Shown: positions 45,533 through 57,884, numbered from the stretch's first letter. The stretch: 64,000 bases of DNA from Acanthosepion esculentum (GCA_964036315.1 OZ038496.1:19308185-19372184); one strand, 5' to 3'. Notes: a model not told the origin generated them from the letters alone. Program-made: numbers and translations.

Positions 45533-45588
<56 letters not shown>

Positions 45589-45854
45589 ATTTCAACTGTT
45601 ATTATAGTGCATACTAGTAAGAGATATAGGCACCCCATTTTTATTTGCAGAAATCTTAATAAAAAAAATACCAGAGAACACATTTTCTTTATTAAGATTT
45701 CTTAATGGGCAGGCAGATCAATAAATGAGAAAGCAATACACAATGTTTAAAGTTAAAATAAAAGTCATGCTGCTATTTCAAATACAAGTATCCTTTATAA
45801 TAACATTTGAAGTAATAAAAATCTCCTATTAAAAATAAATTGGTTAGTTGTTTG

Positions 45855-45929
<75 letters not shown>

Positions 45930-45935
45930 GTGAAA
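44500..45935. repeat. Cluster of (TA)n tracts
   Basis: Pure TA tracts at about 44503-44534, 44620-44661, 44824-44857, 45275-45290, 45380-45421, 45534-45590 and 45859-45927, with (GTAT)n/(CATA)n at 45257 and 45367. Intervening DNA has no recognised gene. A 92-codon minus-strand frame at 44976-45254 has no known motif. Confidence 0.85.
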
Positions 45936-45984
45936 TGAAGAGGTTATAATGGTTCCAACGAGAGAAAAGTGTGTATATTAAAAA

Positions 45985-46475
45985 GAAGAGAGGTACCGCA
46001 AACTTTTTTGGTTGTAATGTGTTTTTTTAAAAAAAAAATATTATTCTTTATTTTTCATAGTTTTACATAGTTTTACAACACGTGTTTCTGGTCTTACGAC
46101 CGTCTTCAGGTAAAGGGTGGAGATTTCCACATATTATTAAAAATAATTATTAAAAATAATTAATTTTTTTCCTTTATGCTTTTCAATGTTACATCTTCTC
46201 TATATGAGACATTCTCTGTTTTTGTGTTGGTCATTCCAATGTCTTTCTTTAAAAAAAGACATTGGAATGACCAACACAAACAGAGAATGTCTCGTATAGA
46301 GAAGATGTAACATTGAGAAGCATAAAGGAAAAAAATTAATTATTTTTAATAATTATTTTTAATAATATGTGGAAACACGTGTTGTAAAACTATGTAAAAC
46401 TATGAAAAATAAAGAATAATATTTTTTTCAAAAAAACCCACATTACAACCAAAAAAGTTTGCAGTACCTCTCTTC

Positions 46476-46485
<10 letters not shown>
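45985..46485. repeat. 500-bp palindrome carrying a hammerhead in one arm
   Basis: The arms meet at about 46247-46258 (tttctttaaaaaaagac). Matched pairs include gtgttggtcattccaatgtc with gacattggaatgaccaacac, and agaggtaccgcaaacttttt with aaaaagtttgcagtacctct. The left arm holds about 39 bp (hammerhead core and stem II) that the right arm lacks; the missing block is bounded by gaaa in both places, a microhomology-type deletion. (TA)n follows on the right. Confidence 0.9.
46072..46114 (-). ncRNA. Hammerhead-like ribozyme H6
   Basis: Minus strand: stem I TTTAC with GTAAA, core CTGAAGA, stem II GGTC/GACC with loop gtaa, preceded by a C opposite A mismatch. GAAA, the self-complementary stem III ACACGTGT and T at the cleavage site follow. 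The invariant residues are present; only the stem II closing pair is damaged. Confidence 0.7.
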
Positions 46486-46512
<27 letters not shown>

Positions 46513-46523
46513 TATTCAGCTTT

Positions 46524-47579
46524 TCAGTTTGCTTCTTGGGCTTCCCAGGTTTTCAGATCAAAGTTGAGACATTTCAAATTGTCTCTCAATTTGTCTTTGT
46601 AGCGTAAGCGTGGATGTCCAACTGAATGCTTGGAGTTTGGTAGTTGTCCATACAGCACCTCATTTGGAATCCTGTGCTCATTCATTCTCACAACATGACC
46701 AACCCACCTAAGTTGTATCTTTGCTAGAATGGTTTCAGTGCCTGTGATGTTGTTACATTTCTTCAGTATTGCACTATTCTTGACCCTGTCATCCCATTTT
46801 ATATCACATATGGCATGAAGACAGTGCATGTGAAAGGCGTCAAGTTGATTTATGTGCTTGTGGTATAGGGTCCAAGTTTCAGCACCATAGGGAAGTGTTG
46901 AGAGAATGACTGATCTGTATATGTTGATCTTTACTCTAAGCAACACGTCTTTGGTGTTCCATAACGTATGTTTAAGTTTACTAAATGCTGTGCTGGCTTT
47001 GGCTATTCTAAATTGGATTTCTCTGTCCATGTTTCCATCAGAAGAGACTGTTGATCCAAGATATGTGAATGCCTCAACAATTTTTAATACCATACCATCA
47101 ATGAAAATGGAAGGATTTGTGAGAGAGGGATTGCCTGGTACTAGCTGGTACATTAGCTCAGTCCTCTTTATGTTGATGGTGAGACCAAATACTTTTGATG
47201 TTTCAGAGAATTTATTAAGGATAGTTTGAATGCCTTCTAGACTGTGTGCTAATAAAGTGGCATCATCTGCAAAGAGAAGATCGTGTAGCAGCTGCAGACC
47301 AAGTTTTGATCGTGCTTTAAAACATTGCTGACTGTATAGATCTCCACTTGTTCTGAATTCAACATTGACTCCTTCACTTAAGTCAGAGAATGCTTTTTCA
47401 AGCATAGCAGAAAAGAAAAGTGCAAAGAGAAGAAGATGAAGAACACAATCTTGCTTTGTACCACTAGAGACAAAAAAGGCATCCAATTGCTCACTTCCCG
47501 ACCTTACAAAAGCTTTCATTCCTTTGTAAAAGGCCATATTAATGTGGAGCATTTTTTTTGGAACACCTAATTTTAACAA
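46524..47579 (-). CDS. Non-LTR reverse transcriptase fragment (LINE-A)
   Basis: A 351-codon open frame, the longest believable coding stretch here. Residues 40-46 (GTKQDCV) correspond to the RT motif normally GTRQGCV. FADDATLLAH at 103-112 is the catalytic FADD box, with both aspartates present. FGLTINIKRTEL (about 131-142) and EAFTYLGSTVSSDGNMDREI (about 168-187) are the following palm and thumb motifs. SVILSTLPYGAETWTL and IQLRWVGHVVRM continue the C-terminal region. The frame starts inside the fingers because a (TA)n tract replaces everything upstream (endonuclease and RT start), and it ends at WEAQEAN before the expected C-terminal zinc finger. The fragment at 44171-44467 may be the ends of the same family. 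Open but truncated at both ends, so not functional. Confidence 0.85.
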   Translation of the reverse strand: MLKLGVPKKMLHINMAFYKGMKAFVRSGSEQLDAFFVSSGTKQDCVLHLLLFALFFSAMLEKAFSDLSEGVNVEFRTSGDLYSQQCFKARSKLGLQLLHDLLFADDATLLAHSLEGIQTILNKFSETSKVFGLTINIKRTELMYQLVPGNPSLTNPSIFIDGMVLKIVEAFTYLGSTVSSDGNMDREIQFRIAKASTAFSKLKHTLWNTKDVLLRVKINIYRSVILSTLPYGAETWTLYHKHINQLDAFHMHCLHAICDIKWDDRVKNSAILKKCNNITGTETILAKIQLRWVGHVVRMNEHRIPNEVLYGQLPNSKHSVGHPRLRYKDKLRDNLKCLNFDLKTWEAQEAN

Positions 47580-47580
47580 A

Positions 47581-47588
47581 ACTCTCTT

Positions 47589-47642
<54 letters not shown>

Positions 47643-47652
47643 AAGAGAGAGA
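47581..47652. repeat. (TA)n flanked by inverted ctctctttcac
   Basis: A 45-bp TA tract with ctctctttcacta on the left and tagtgaaagagag on the right, so the whole is one palindrome. Confidence 0.95.
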
Positions 47653-48464
47653 CATAAAGACAGAGAGGCAGACATTTATCTGACCATGATGAGCAGTGTA
47701 CTCATGAAAATTTGATGTCTGGATGAACAAGAACTATAAGTCAAACTTTAATAATTTCTTACCTATTGTCAAGTTATTTCTCTGTTGAGCACTTTCTTGC
47801 CAAAAATTCTGCTCATCTTGAAATAAATTAAATTCTAGTTTGAACCGGATGATAGATGAACCTATCTGCTGCTACTGAGCAAAAAATATTAGATAAATAG
47901 AAATAAAATAACAGTGTTTAGGCGAAAGCGTTAGAAGTATAGAGTTGAAATAGACTTTAGAAGGAACTGGAAACTCAGTTCTAAACAGGAAACAAGACAT
48001 AAACCTCTACTCCTGTTCAAAAGATTGAGGAGGAGTGTGAACTGGACAATAGGCAAAGCTATCTATTCCTATTGAGGAAAAAATGGTAAATAAAATAAGA
48101 GAGTTTAGGTGGAAACTTTAGGAATATAGACTTAGATATGAAAAGACTCAGATATTTATAAATAGATGCACATTGGTGGAAAGAGATATAATTTATACTA
48201 TGTAAGTATTGTACATTTTCAAAATACACAGAATTTAATCATTATTAATTATTGCATTTATGTTCTTTGCTTTGAAAATCAGAATCCGAAATCAACATTG
48301 GTTTGAACACATGACAGGCATTAATTAGAAAACAGCCGTGTGGGTCAACATTACAAATATGCTGCACAATTTATGTTTAAAGACAGATAAGGAAAGACAT
48401 TTGTTTGACAAAACCAGCATGCATATCACTAGCGTGTGCATGTATATATATACACACACACACA
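47653..48464. other. No gene seen
   Basis: Contains a diverged direct repeat (aacctatctgctgctactga near 47853 and agctatctattcctattgag near 48056, each after a ggaaacaag/gaactgg block), about 195 bp apart. No coding feature. Confidence 0.5.
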
Positions 48465-49429
48465 CAGTCAACAACAAAATTATTTGTACATCCGTTAATT
48501 TTGAATATTTTTATCCATTTCTCAGAATCTAATGCCCGTATGACGCCAGGTTTTTATATGTTAATAAGCAAAAAAAAATATAAAACTCGATTTTCAGATG
48601 AATACATTAAATACAACTAATTTGACAGGTGAATTACGCAAAATAGGAAAAGACAAAATTATTCATACAGTAGAAAATATCGCTTTAAATTGATAGATCC
48701 ATGTCAGCATAAGTAATTTACATACTTATTTCATCGGTGAAGCCTTCTAGATTATTTATTCAGTAGAATATTTGTGATAATTCCAGCAAAGAACAGCACG
48801 TGGCACATAGAGTGTCACCATTGTTATTCTTACGTTAACATTATGATAGGTAAGACAAAGGAGCTTAGTGTTGATTTGAGACAGAGAATTATTTACTTCC
48901 ACAAGTCAGGAAATAGTTACAGTACTATTTCAACCTGATTAGTTATCCCTAGTTCTATGGCACAGTCCATTATAAAGAGTTTAAACATTTTGGCATGACA
49001 GAGAATTTACTTGGGTGAATTTACCCAAATTATCACTGAGAACTGCACGAAAACTGTGTTGCGAGGTTAATATAAACCCAAGAGTTGTTTTGAAAAGCAT
49101 TGCCAAAAGTTCGGGTATGATGGGTATCAGTATAAGTACTCGAAAAATACAACATTTAAATTGAAATGAGTTGTATGGAAACTGACCACGACGAACCCCT
49201 CTTCACAAACCATGTCACATTGTTGCTTCGTTTAATTTTGCCAAAATGTTCTTGGACAAAGAAAATTGCTTTTGGGAACAAGTACTATAGAGTACTATTA
49301 ATGAGTTTTAGTTGCTATCTTTGTTTTCTATTTTCTTAAGCAGTGAAATTAAGAACAACCAGCCTAGACTGAGAAGACCTACTAAAGAAAAATTGTGTCT
49401 TTTACAGGAATCGGACCTGAATCTCTTTT

Positions 49430-49990
49430 TTTTTATCAAGGAAAACCTAAATGGCCAAGGGTGCATTCCAAAAGCTGGGCAGAGTATTCCAAGACAGGAG
49501 AATTTTTTTCATAACAAAGAAAAGAATACTGTTATCTGACATCTGTCCTTCTTTACAGCAGTGAATGTTGGACAATTTCCTCAAAGATGAAGAAGAGACT
49601 CAAGATGACAGAGATGTGGTTCTACAGAAGGATGCTAAGGATATCATGGACCGAGCTTGTGAGCAACAATGAGGTCTTAGAGAGCATACAAACGAGGAAG
49701 AGGCTTATACTTAACATCAGGAAGATGCAGCTGAAGTTTCTGGGGCACATAATGAGGAAGGAGGGCCTGGAGAATCTGATACTCATGGGTTGAATAGAGG
49801 GAAAGAGAGACAAGGGAAAACAATGTGTGACATACCTGGAGGACTTAAGCAAGTGGATGACAGAATGTGGTCTGGGAGAAATGGCAGAGGGAAGGAACTT
49901 GTTAAGAGCTGCAAGGGGTAGAGGGAGATGGAGAGCCATGATCGCATACGTCCTGAAAGGACATGGCACATAAAAAGAAAGAATACAAAC
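49430..49990 (+). pseudogene. LINE-B C-terminus inside the Tc1 element
   Basis: Reads AKGAFQKLGRVFQD, then after a stop and frame change KMKKRLKMTEMWFYRRMLRI, SWTELVSNNEVLESIQTRKR and ILNIRKMQLKFLGHIMRKEG, closing WRAMIAYVLKGHGT. This is the best-preserved LINE-B C-terminus in the window and defines the family end (acatggcacataaaaagaaa). Confidence 0.8.
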
Positions 49991-50327
49991 CTTACTCTTT
50001 TAGGCTGGTCGCTGTGGACAAATGACAGGGACAGAACACACCGGCCCTTGATGCAAAAGTGTAATAAGCATGAAAAAAGGAATATAAAATGCAACAAACT
50101 GGACAAGTGAATTATGCAAAATAGGAAAAGGAAATTATTCGTACAGTAGAAAATATAATTTTAAATGAATTGATTTGTGTAAGTATAATTAATTTACATA
50201 AATACATAAGTAATTTACATAAATAACTCTAGACTATTTATTCAGTACAATATTTGTGATAATTCCAGCAAAGAACATCGTATGGTGCATAGAGTGTCAC
50301 CATTGTTATTCTTACATTAACAATATA

Positions 50328-51250
50328 ATGGGGAAGACAAAGGATCATAGCGTTGACTTGAGACAGAAAATTATTAACTTCCACAAGTTGGGAAATAGTT
50401 ACAGCACTATTTCAAACCAGTTAGCTATCCCTAGATCTATGGTAAAGTCTTTTATAAAGAAATTTAAACATTTTGGCATGACAGAAAATCCAATTGTCAC
50501 TGAGAACTGCACGAAAACTGAGTTGTGAGGTTAATATAAACCCAAGAGTTGTTTTGAAAGACACCACAAAAGGTTTGGATACAATGGGTATCAGCATAAG
50601 TACTCACACAATACAACATTGTTTAAATAAGAATGAGTTTTATGGAAACCAACCACAATGAGCCCCCTCTTCACAAACCATGTCACATTGTTGCTCATTT
50701 TAATTTTGCCAAAACATTCTTAGACAAAGAAAATTGTTTTTGGGAACTAGCACTATGGAGTGATGAAATAAAAATTGAGATTTTTGGGGCATAATGATGT
50801 ACAAAAGATTTGGTGCAAGAAAGGTGAGGCTTTTCTTCCAAAGAACACAGTGGCAACATTAAAACATGGAGGCAGCTTGATGATGTTTTCGGGTTGTTTT
50901 AGCTGAAGGGGAACTTGAGAATTAATTGCATTAAGAAGAGTAGCGAAATCTGCAGACTATATCCAAATTCTGGATGAAAATCTACAACTATCAGCACAAA
51001 ATCTTCATCTAGGCTGGCGATTTACTTTCCAGCAAGATAATGATTCCAAACTTGTCTAAATTAGTGACTGCGTAGTTTCAAAAAAAGAAGATTACAGTTC
51101 TGCCATGGCCTTCAATGAGTCCTGACTTGAATCCTATTGAAAATCTATGGGAAGAAATGAAAGTTTAAATAAATTATCGGTCACCAAAATACCTTCAGGA
51201 ATTAGGACATGTAAACATTGAAGAATGGAAGAAAATCCCAGAAAAGACTT
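50328..51250 (+). pseudogene. Tc1 transposase, DDE residues still visible
   Basis: Starts MGKTKDHSVDLRQKIINF; the first 66 codons form a helix-turn-helix domain, ended by a tga at 50526. Further frames keep the catalytic landmarks in order: WSDEIKIEIFG (first Asp, about 50757), FQQDNDSKL (second Asp, about 51031) and [15 protein letters not shown] (Glu, about 51117). At least three stops or frame changes break it. A partial twin of the N-terminus begins at 48844 (MIGKTKELSVDLRQRI). Confidence 0.85.
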
Positions 51251-51551
51251 GATCAAATCTCATTAAAATCTTTAGAAAATGATTGCAGTGAGTTATAAAG
51301 ATGAGAGACCATTAATTGTTCAATTTTTTCTATTTTTCAAACCGTACGAATTATTTGTCATTTCCTATTTTAATTAATTTGCTTGTCAAATTTGTTACAT
51401 TTAACCTATTGTTCTGAAAATTGGGTTTTGTATTCCTTTTTTTTTTTTGCTTGCTAACATATAAAAAGCCTGGCATTATATGGGTATTAGATTCTGAGAA
51501 ATGGATAAAAATATTTGAAATTTATGGGTGTACAAATAATTTTATCGTTGA

Positions 51552-51554
<3 letters not shown>

Positions 51555-51598
<44 letters not shown>

Positions 51599-51709
51599 AA
51601 GGTGTGCTGAAAAATTATTTACCAATAAAAAAAATCTGATGTTTGATCATTAGGTCAGTTTTAGGAAGTTGGTTGATCTATAAACTTTGCAGCATCCACT
51701 TGCGTTCAC

Positions 51710-51753
<44 letters not shown>

Positions 51754-51760
51754 CATACAG
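51555..51760. repeat. (TA)n tracts
   Basis: TA tracts at 51555-51588 and 51713-51748, the first directly at the transposon end. Confidence 0.95.
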
Positions 51761-52179
51761 AGAGAGAAAGCGAGAGATTGTGCATTTGGGTAGCAGTCAC
51801 TCTTTTATAGAAGTTCTTTAAAGATGACTGACAAGGCAATTAACCAGTGTGTGTTTAATTTGATTACAGAAGACCAATATTATTTAGGAATTTACATGCC
51901 CCTTAAGGAACTGCATTCTTGAGCAAAACAAATTCATAAATAATTATATTGGATATGCACTAAATGCTTATCAAGAAGATTAACATAACATCTCTCTGAC
52001 CATAGCTCAATTTGGACACATTTAAACACACAAGGAAACCTACCAAACTCTTTCTGCAACATACTTGTAGAAAGCATGTCCATAATAGCTTCATCTACAT
52101 GTAAAATATGGCTAAAAAATAATGGAAGCATGAATAATAAAAAGAAATACATATATATATATATATATATACAAGTTTA

Positions 52180-52418
52180 GGATTGGTATATACGGAGTGA
52201 GATCCAATAACCAACAATTAATATTCTTTAAAGAGTGCTCAATACAGAGTAGAGCAGATATAATTATTTATTTGAATATTACAACATAAATATGTTATAA
52301 AATCACGACAAAAGTAGCCATTTTGTTTCAACACTTCTAGTGTCTTTTCAAGTGACGATGTAGAATATAGAATAAATGGTTTTAAAAGTTTCAAATAAGT
52401 TTGTAATATTCAAATAAA

Positions 52419-52456
<38 letters not shown>
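52180..52456 (-). mobile_element. Hammerhead-type element, single copy
   Basis: Carries the motif gtgctcaatacagagtagag (52236-52255), tttgaatattacaacataaa, H7 and a partial inverted end (attacaaac...; atattcaaataaataatta). The same sequence forms the arms of the palindrome at 60866-61175. Bounded by (TA)n on both sides (52149-52170, 52424-52455). Confidence 0.7.
52301..52355 (-). ncRNA. Degenerate hammerhead H7
   Basis: Minus strand: stem I TCAC with GTGA, core TTGAAAA instead of CTGANGA (two invariant positions changed), stem II ACACT/AGTGT, GAAA, stem III ACAAAA/TTTTGT with loop tggctac, and TC at the cleavage site. The architecture is clear but the core is mutated, so it should be inactive. 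Confidence 0.6.
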
Positions 52457-52458
<2 letters not shown>

Positions 52459-53499
52459 TAAAGACAAAAGGAAAACTTATCTTTGCCAATGCATTTCATC
52501 ATCAACAGAAGTAAAAAAAATATTGTTAGTTTTTCAGAATTTTTAAATTTAAGAATGGTCATATATATACATCAGGCGAACTGAAAATCAAGGTAAATTA
52601 TGGATGATGCTAAGAAGTGAAAGTGAGTAAATGTTATTGTTGCTGAATTTTATTTTTATAATGTAATTATTATTTATATTATTTTAGCTTGAGATTAATT
52701 TATGTATTATATATTTTAAATAATATGTTTTGAACTGAATCAATTTCTTTTAATTTAAAAAAAAAAATTATATTCATGTATGATGACTTGGGAAAAGAGT
52801 ATTTCTTTTAGGAAAGGAGATATTTTGAAAAATCTGAGGTGCAGATTTGTATTTTAGTAAGATTTAACACCAGCACTCCAAAGAATTTATAAATATGTAT
52901 ATATATATATATACACACACACGTGTGTATATGAGTATATACATACATGTTGTCTCTCGTAGGGTTTTTCTCTTTTGTTTGCCCATTTACATTTTTTTTG
53001 TCAATAACCCAGCCATAACAATCAATTCAAAGACATTCTCTAGCTTCTTCTGAACAACCATTACATCTAAAAGTGCAGCCATTCTCTTCCTGCCCATTTT
53101 CCTTCTCCCTGTTCTATTACCCTATTGCTCTAGCTGCTATCTCCTTCCAAAACCCCAAAGGAATCAATTAATTCTTATGAGGATTTACATGATCAAAGTC
53201 ATATATGGCTAGAGTTCCGCATAGTTTACATATCTCTCAAAGACCAATAATGTGTTCTTTGGTTTGCAGTGATTTTACTCTTCCAAACTACAGATTGGTA
53301 TCAAGAATATGTTTTATGTTTTTATTTCTTTTCTTTTCTTATTAGAATTTAGTTACTTTTTCTCATACTGCACAAGCTAACTTTTACTTCAAATGAGTGC
53401 GACTTGCAGAAAAATCCAGTGTAATTAATGTCTGACATGTTTGATATAACCAAGAAGATTTATTTGTTTTTATTCTGTTTTGGTTTAATTTTTTGTCAT
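52457..53499. other. No gene seen
   Basis: 52457-52870 is similar in pieces to 21745-22200. (TA)n/(CA)n lies at 52900-52924. The rest is unremarkable. Confidence 0.5.
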
Positions 53500-54450
53500 A
53501 AACCACAAAAAAATTGAAGGTTTTCTTTTCCTTCTTCATCTCCTTTTTCCCTTTATCTTCTTTATTTTTTTTCTATATTTTTGTTTATTAATTCTTTCAG
53601 CCACAGAGTTTAATATTTTTTATTTTTCATAAATTCTTTAACATTCTGATTCCTTTATTCTTTTTCAGGCCATTTCAGTTCTTTTCAAGTTTCTGTTCTT
53701 CTTTATTTATTTATTCATGTTTTTACTTTATTTGTTCTTCTTCATCTCATTCACCTTTTTTGTCGTTCTTCTTTTTCATCTCTTCTCATTCTTTCTTTTC
53801 TTACTCTTTATCATTTTCTTTCTTATTCTTTTCTTTTTACTTTCTCATTCCTCTCTGTAATTTTTTTATTCTTCTTTTTCTCATGCTTCCTTTTTGTCAT
53901 TCTTCTTTTTTATATCTTCTCATTCGTCCTTTTTCTTTTTTCTATTCTCCATCATTTGTCTCTTTAATTTTTCTCATTCTTCTTTTTTTTTCTTTTCTCA
54001 TTCTTCTTTTCTCTTTTTCTTATCATTTTTTCTTTTTATTTACTCATTCCTAGTTATAATTTTTCTCATTCTTCTCTTTCATCTCTTCACATTCATCTCT
54101 TGACATTCTTTCTTCTCTTTTTTCTTCTATTTTATCTTTTTTCTTTTTATTTTCTCATTCCTCTTCGTAATCTTTCTGATTCTTCTTTTCCATCTTTTCT
54201 CATTCTCCTCATAATTTTTCTTTTCTCTTTTTTCGTTTTTTTCTTTCTTTTTTTCCATTTTATTCTTTACATATGTTTCACACTCATCATTTTCTTTCTT
54301 TCTTCTTTTTCATTATACTAAACCTTACTTTCTCGTTCCTTTTTTAGCTTTTGTCATTTTTCATTTCTTTCTTCTTCATCACTTCTCATTTTTTCTTCCC
54401 CTATCTTCTTATTTTCCTTCTTTTTTTTACTCATTCTTCTTTTTCTTTCT
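53500..54450. repeat. Polypyrimidine low-complexity region
   Basis: About 950 bp dominated by ttcttttt, ctcattctt and related words. It is loosely periodic, not a clean tandem array. ORFs rich in Phe/Leu/Ser are composition artefacts. Confidence 0.85.
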
Positions 54451-56040
54451 GATCTCTGTATTTACTTTGTTAAACATTGACAGCTACAAGAACACCACAT
54501 TGTGGCACTTAGTGAGGACTAAACTCACTAGCATAGTAACTAGCTGACTAATTACGACTACACAGCTGAGGTTTTTTTTTATTATTTATTACTTGTTATT
54601 GTTTTTGATGTTGTTCTTTTTCTTATTCTCACTCGTTTTTTTTAACTTTCCCTTCAAATTAATAATAGCGTCTACCCCCACCCCTGTCATCATTCTAATC
54701 GTCACTGTTTTCTTTATGTATTCTTTAATTTCTTCCGTTTCTCTTTTATATGTTATTTCTCTCTTTCCATTTCCTTCTCTCTCCTCTCTTTTTAAATTTC
54801 TTTCTTACCCAGTCTCTTCTTCTCCCTCTTAAATCAGTTTTCACTACTCACTTGCATCCTTTTTTTACCATTTTCCTTCCTTTTCCTCTCTTCTTGAAAT
54901 CCCATCAAAGACTAGAAGAACTGCATTCTCAACGCCATAAGCAATGACTTCCTCAATTTTTGAAATTGTTCTCCATCTGGAATTTTTTAATGATTATTTT
55001 ATTTCTTTTAGATCCTCTCAATTTCCACTTAAACTTGTCTAACCTATGAGTGTTTATCTTCAGAGGTTCTTGACCTTGTACCATTCTGCCACACTGCCAT
55101 TCTATGTGAAAGTCTCATGCTGGTTCTAAGTTCGTGTCTTACCAATATTTTCCTTCTGAAATTCTTTTATTTGCTATTAACAAAGTATACAAATTAGTTT
55201 GTATTAATTAGAGCAACTAATTAATTAGGAAAATTACTTTTCTTTCTAATACAAATTATCATTTCATCTTATCCTTTATCTGTTGATTCTAATTATATAT
55301 TTATGGAAGTTACTAGATTGGTTGCATATTTGTTGTATTTTAGGTGAAGGTGTCTCTTCACTATGTAAACTTGAGTTTCTATTACAGACCTTTACACTTT
55401 TAAGGTGACTGTAGTGAAACAAAGTTCTCTGTGTCTCTTGGGTATGCTCATTCTCTTTCTGGTCTAGAAGTTAGGGTAGATAAGTATAAATATTGTATTC
55501 ATGGTCAGACTCAATTCAGATTTGCGCAGAGTTGGAACGACCCAAAGAAAATCTCTACTTACTTTATCACTGGGAAATTTAAACATGGTTATGGAATGCC
55601 TGTTTTCTTTTTCTTGGTCCAGAAGTTAGGGTAAGTCAGTATAATCATTGTTACTAGGATCATGCTCAAATGAGCCTTGTGCTGGGTTGGAACAACCGAA
55701 GAGAAAGCTTGACTTACTTCCTAGGTTGAGGTTTTGGAAGAAACATGCGAACGGCATGTTTTGGAAAATGGAAAGAGAGTTCAGTTGTTAATGGACCGAG
55801 GAAACTAACATTCCCCAGGGGGAACATACTTACCACATGGTTCAAATCAAAAAGGAGAAAGAGTATATATACCTTTTTATAGGCTTAAACAAAACCACCT
55901 ATCAAGATTTGACAAAAACCAAGTTAGGTAATCATATTTCCGGTTCCTTTACTCTTAGCATTATGGGAAAATTTATTTGTTTTTCTTTTTTTTTTATTTA
56001 TTATTATGATTTTATTTATTGATTTTATTTCATTTTCCCC
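54451..56040. other. No gene seen; weak internal duplication
   Basis: 55440-55500 and 55610-55670 share tctagaagttagggta and related words, followed by parallel tggaacgacccaaagaaaat / tggaacaaccgaagagaaag. This suggests a ~170-bp direct duplication of an unknown sequence. Confidence 0.5.
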
Positions 56041-56042
56041 AC

Positions 56043-56046
<4 letters not shown>

Positions 56047-56092
<46 letters not shown>

Positions 56093-56111
56093 TTTCTAAG
56101 TTAATGGATTC

Positions 56112-56154
<43 letters not shown>
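56047..56154. repeat. (CA)n and (TA)n microsatellites
   Basis: About 42 bp of AC at 56047-56088 and about 38 bp of TA at 56117-56154. Confidence 0.95.
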
Positions 56155-56157
<3 letters not shown>

Positions 56158-56275
56158 TTCTTCCTCTATGTGCCATGTCCTTTCAGGACATAGGCAATCA
56201 TGACTCTTCACAATTTCCTGTGCTTTGTAGCTCTTAATAAATTTTGTCTTTTTGTTATCTCTCCTAAACTTTTCT
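56155..56275 (-). mobile_element. LINE-B 3' end stub
   Basis: tgtgccatgtcctttcagga and cataggcaatcatgactctt are the reverse complement of the LINE-B terminus (WRAMI...LKGHG). Only about 120 bp remain. Confidence 0.7.
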
Positions 56276-57560
56276 TTAAAACTTACAATACTAAACTTAT
56301 AGACTATATACCCAAGACATATGATTTAAAAGAAAACAAATTTAATTCAAATTTAAAATAAGTTCTCTATACTTATAATATTGTAAAATCCCATTCATGA
56401 TATTCAAATGGTTAAAATTAATTATAAAACAAAAAAAAAACTCTTGGCTTTTGAATATATTGACCGAGTTATTTGATATTTATTTTGCTACATTTATAAG
56501 TGAGTCTTGTCTGTTATCAGTCAAATGTTGGAATGCTTTTTTTTTTTAAGTTCTCCATGTCAAGTCATTTTTATTTGGCTATGATATCAGAATGAAGAAT
56601 GCTTGTCTGAAATAACTCTATGACAAGCAGCCAAGAAACATTTGATCCTCATTAAGAAAAGGAAATTTTATTTTAAAATGATAAGTAAGATTTCTGCTGT
56701 CATACCAGTCCAAAAGAAAATAACATTAGCTTGGGGAATAATTACTTCACGCACGCAGAGAGAAATATGGCACCTCACCAAAGAATAAAGATGAGGAAAC
56801 AAGGTTTGCAGATGATCACTACAGTAATGAGCCCATGCCTGGATGCTTTATATTAAATTCCTTGTGACATATTAAGTGAAGCTAAATGTGTTGACAAAGT
56901 TTCTACCATCAGTGGCAAAAGAGTTTGTTGGGAACACCAAAGGAAACAATTCACAAGTAATTCAGTATAATTCACATTAGCAATATTATAAACTATATTA
57001 ATAAAATGACTTGACTTAGAGAACTTAAGGGAAAAAATGGGATTTTTAAAATTTTTGTACTGTTGTTGCTGGTGCAAACTATTATTTATTTGCACCAACA
57101 ACAAAAGCACAAACAATTCACCAGTCACAAGGCAAGACTAAGGAAAAAAACTGCTTGTTTCATTACATTAAGCTTGTGCAAAAAATGTGGAATTAGTAAA
57201 TACTAACCCCTTCAAAAAACGCATTTATATCATATGCAGTATAGAAGATAAGGAAACTGAACACAGAATAGGCTGCACTAGAGGTAGTTTCATCCCAATA
57301 CTGCATTTTACTACAAAACTATAACTAAAAACTCAGATGATGCTCTTAAATAGCTGCATCAGTTTCAGACTTTAATATGGATGTCATACATGGCTCCAAA
57401 CTCATTCAGAAATATTTAAACAGTTAACTGGAAACTACCACTTTCTCAGATCAATGTTTAAAAATACCTTCAAGTGAATGAAACATGTAGGTCTTACTGA
57501 AGACCATCCTCCTTTGAACCTTGTGGACTGGTATGACAGAATCCCAAACAAAGTAACTTT
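56276..57560. other. No gene seen
   Basis: AT-rich, with a short inverted pair at 57062-57105 (tgttgttgctggtgcaaa / tttgcaccaacaacaaa). A 91-codon minus-strand frame spanning it has no motif. Confidence 0.5.
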
Positions 57561-57561
57561 A

Positions 57562-57567
<6 letters not shown>

Positions 57568-57595
<28 letters not shown>

Positions 57596-57606
57596 AAACT
57601 TTACCA

Positions 57607-57692
<86 letters not shown>

Positions 57693-57702
57693 TGAGATAG
57701 AT

Positions 57703-57747
<45 letters not shown>

Positions 57748-57853
57748 ATGTGGTACGGTTTCAATTTATATTACACAAATCATTCATACAAAAAGCAGAT
57801 AATGAAGTTAATTAATTAACTTCATTATCTGCTTTTCGTATGAATGATTTGCG

Positions 57854-57884
<31 letters not shown>

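Larger units (their letters stand above)
48465..51554 (+). mobile_element. Tc1-like transposon containing a duplicated 5' half and a LINE piece
   Basis: The outer ends are long inverted repeats of about 200 bp: CAGTCAACAACAAAATTATT on the left and, reverse complemented, CAGTCAACGATAAAATTATT on the right. At 3.09 kb it is about twice the usual Tc1 length. 48465-49300 is the 5' end and the first half of a transposase gene. 49430-49990 is LINE-B. From about 50085 the element restarts inside its left terminal repeat and runs to the right end, so the 5' half is present twice. Both halves are frame-broken. The order implies either two insertions fused by recombination or repair with template switching. 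Confidence 0.85.

Noticed and set aside
45440..45535. CTGATGAGTG text on the minus strand as another hammerhead
   Set aside because: No GAAA core, no stem II and no pairing stem I could be found around it.
53500..54450. Phe/Leu/Ser-rich ORFs that look like membrane proteins
   Set aside because: Composition artefact of polypyrimidine DNA; no start context, no conserved motif, several overlapping frames equally open.
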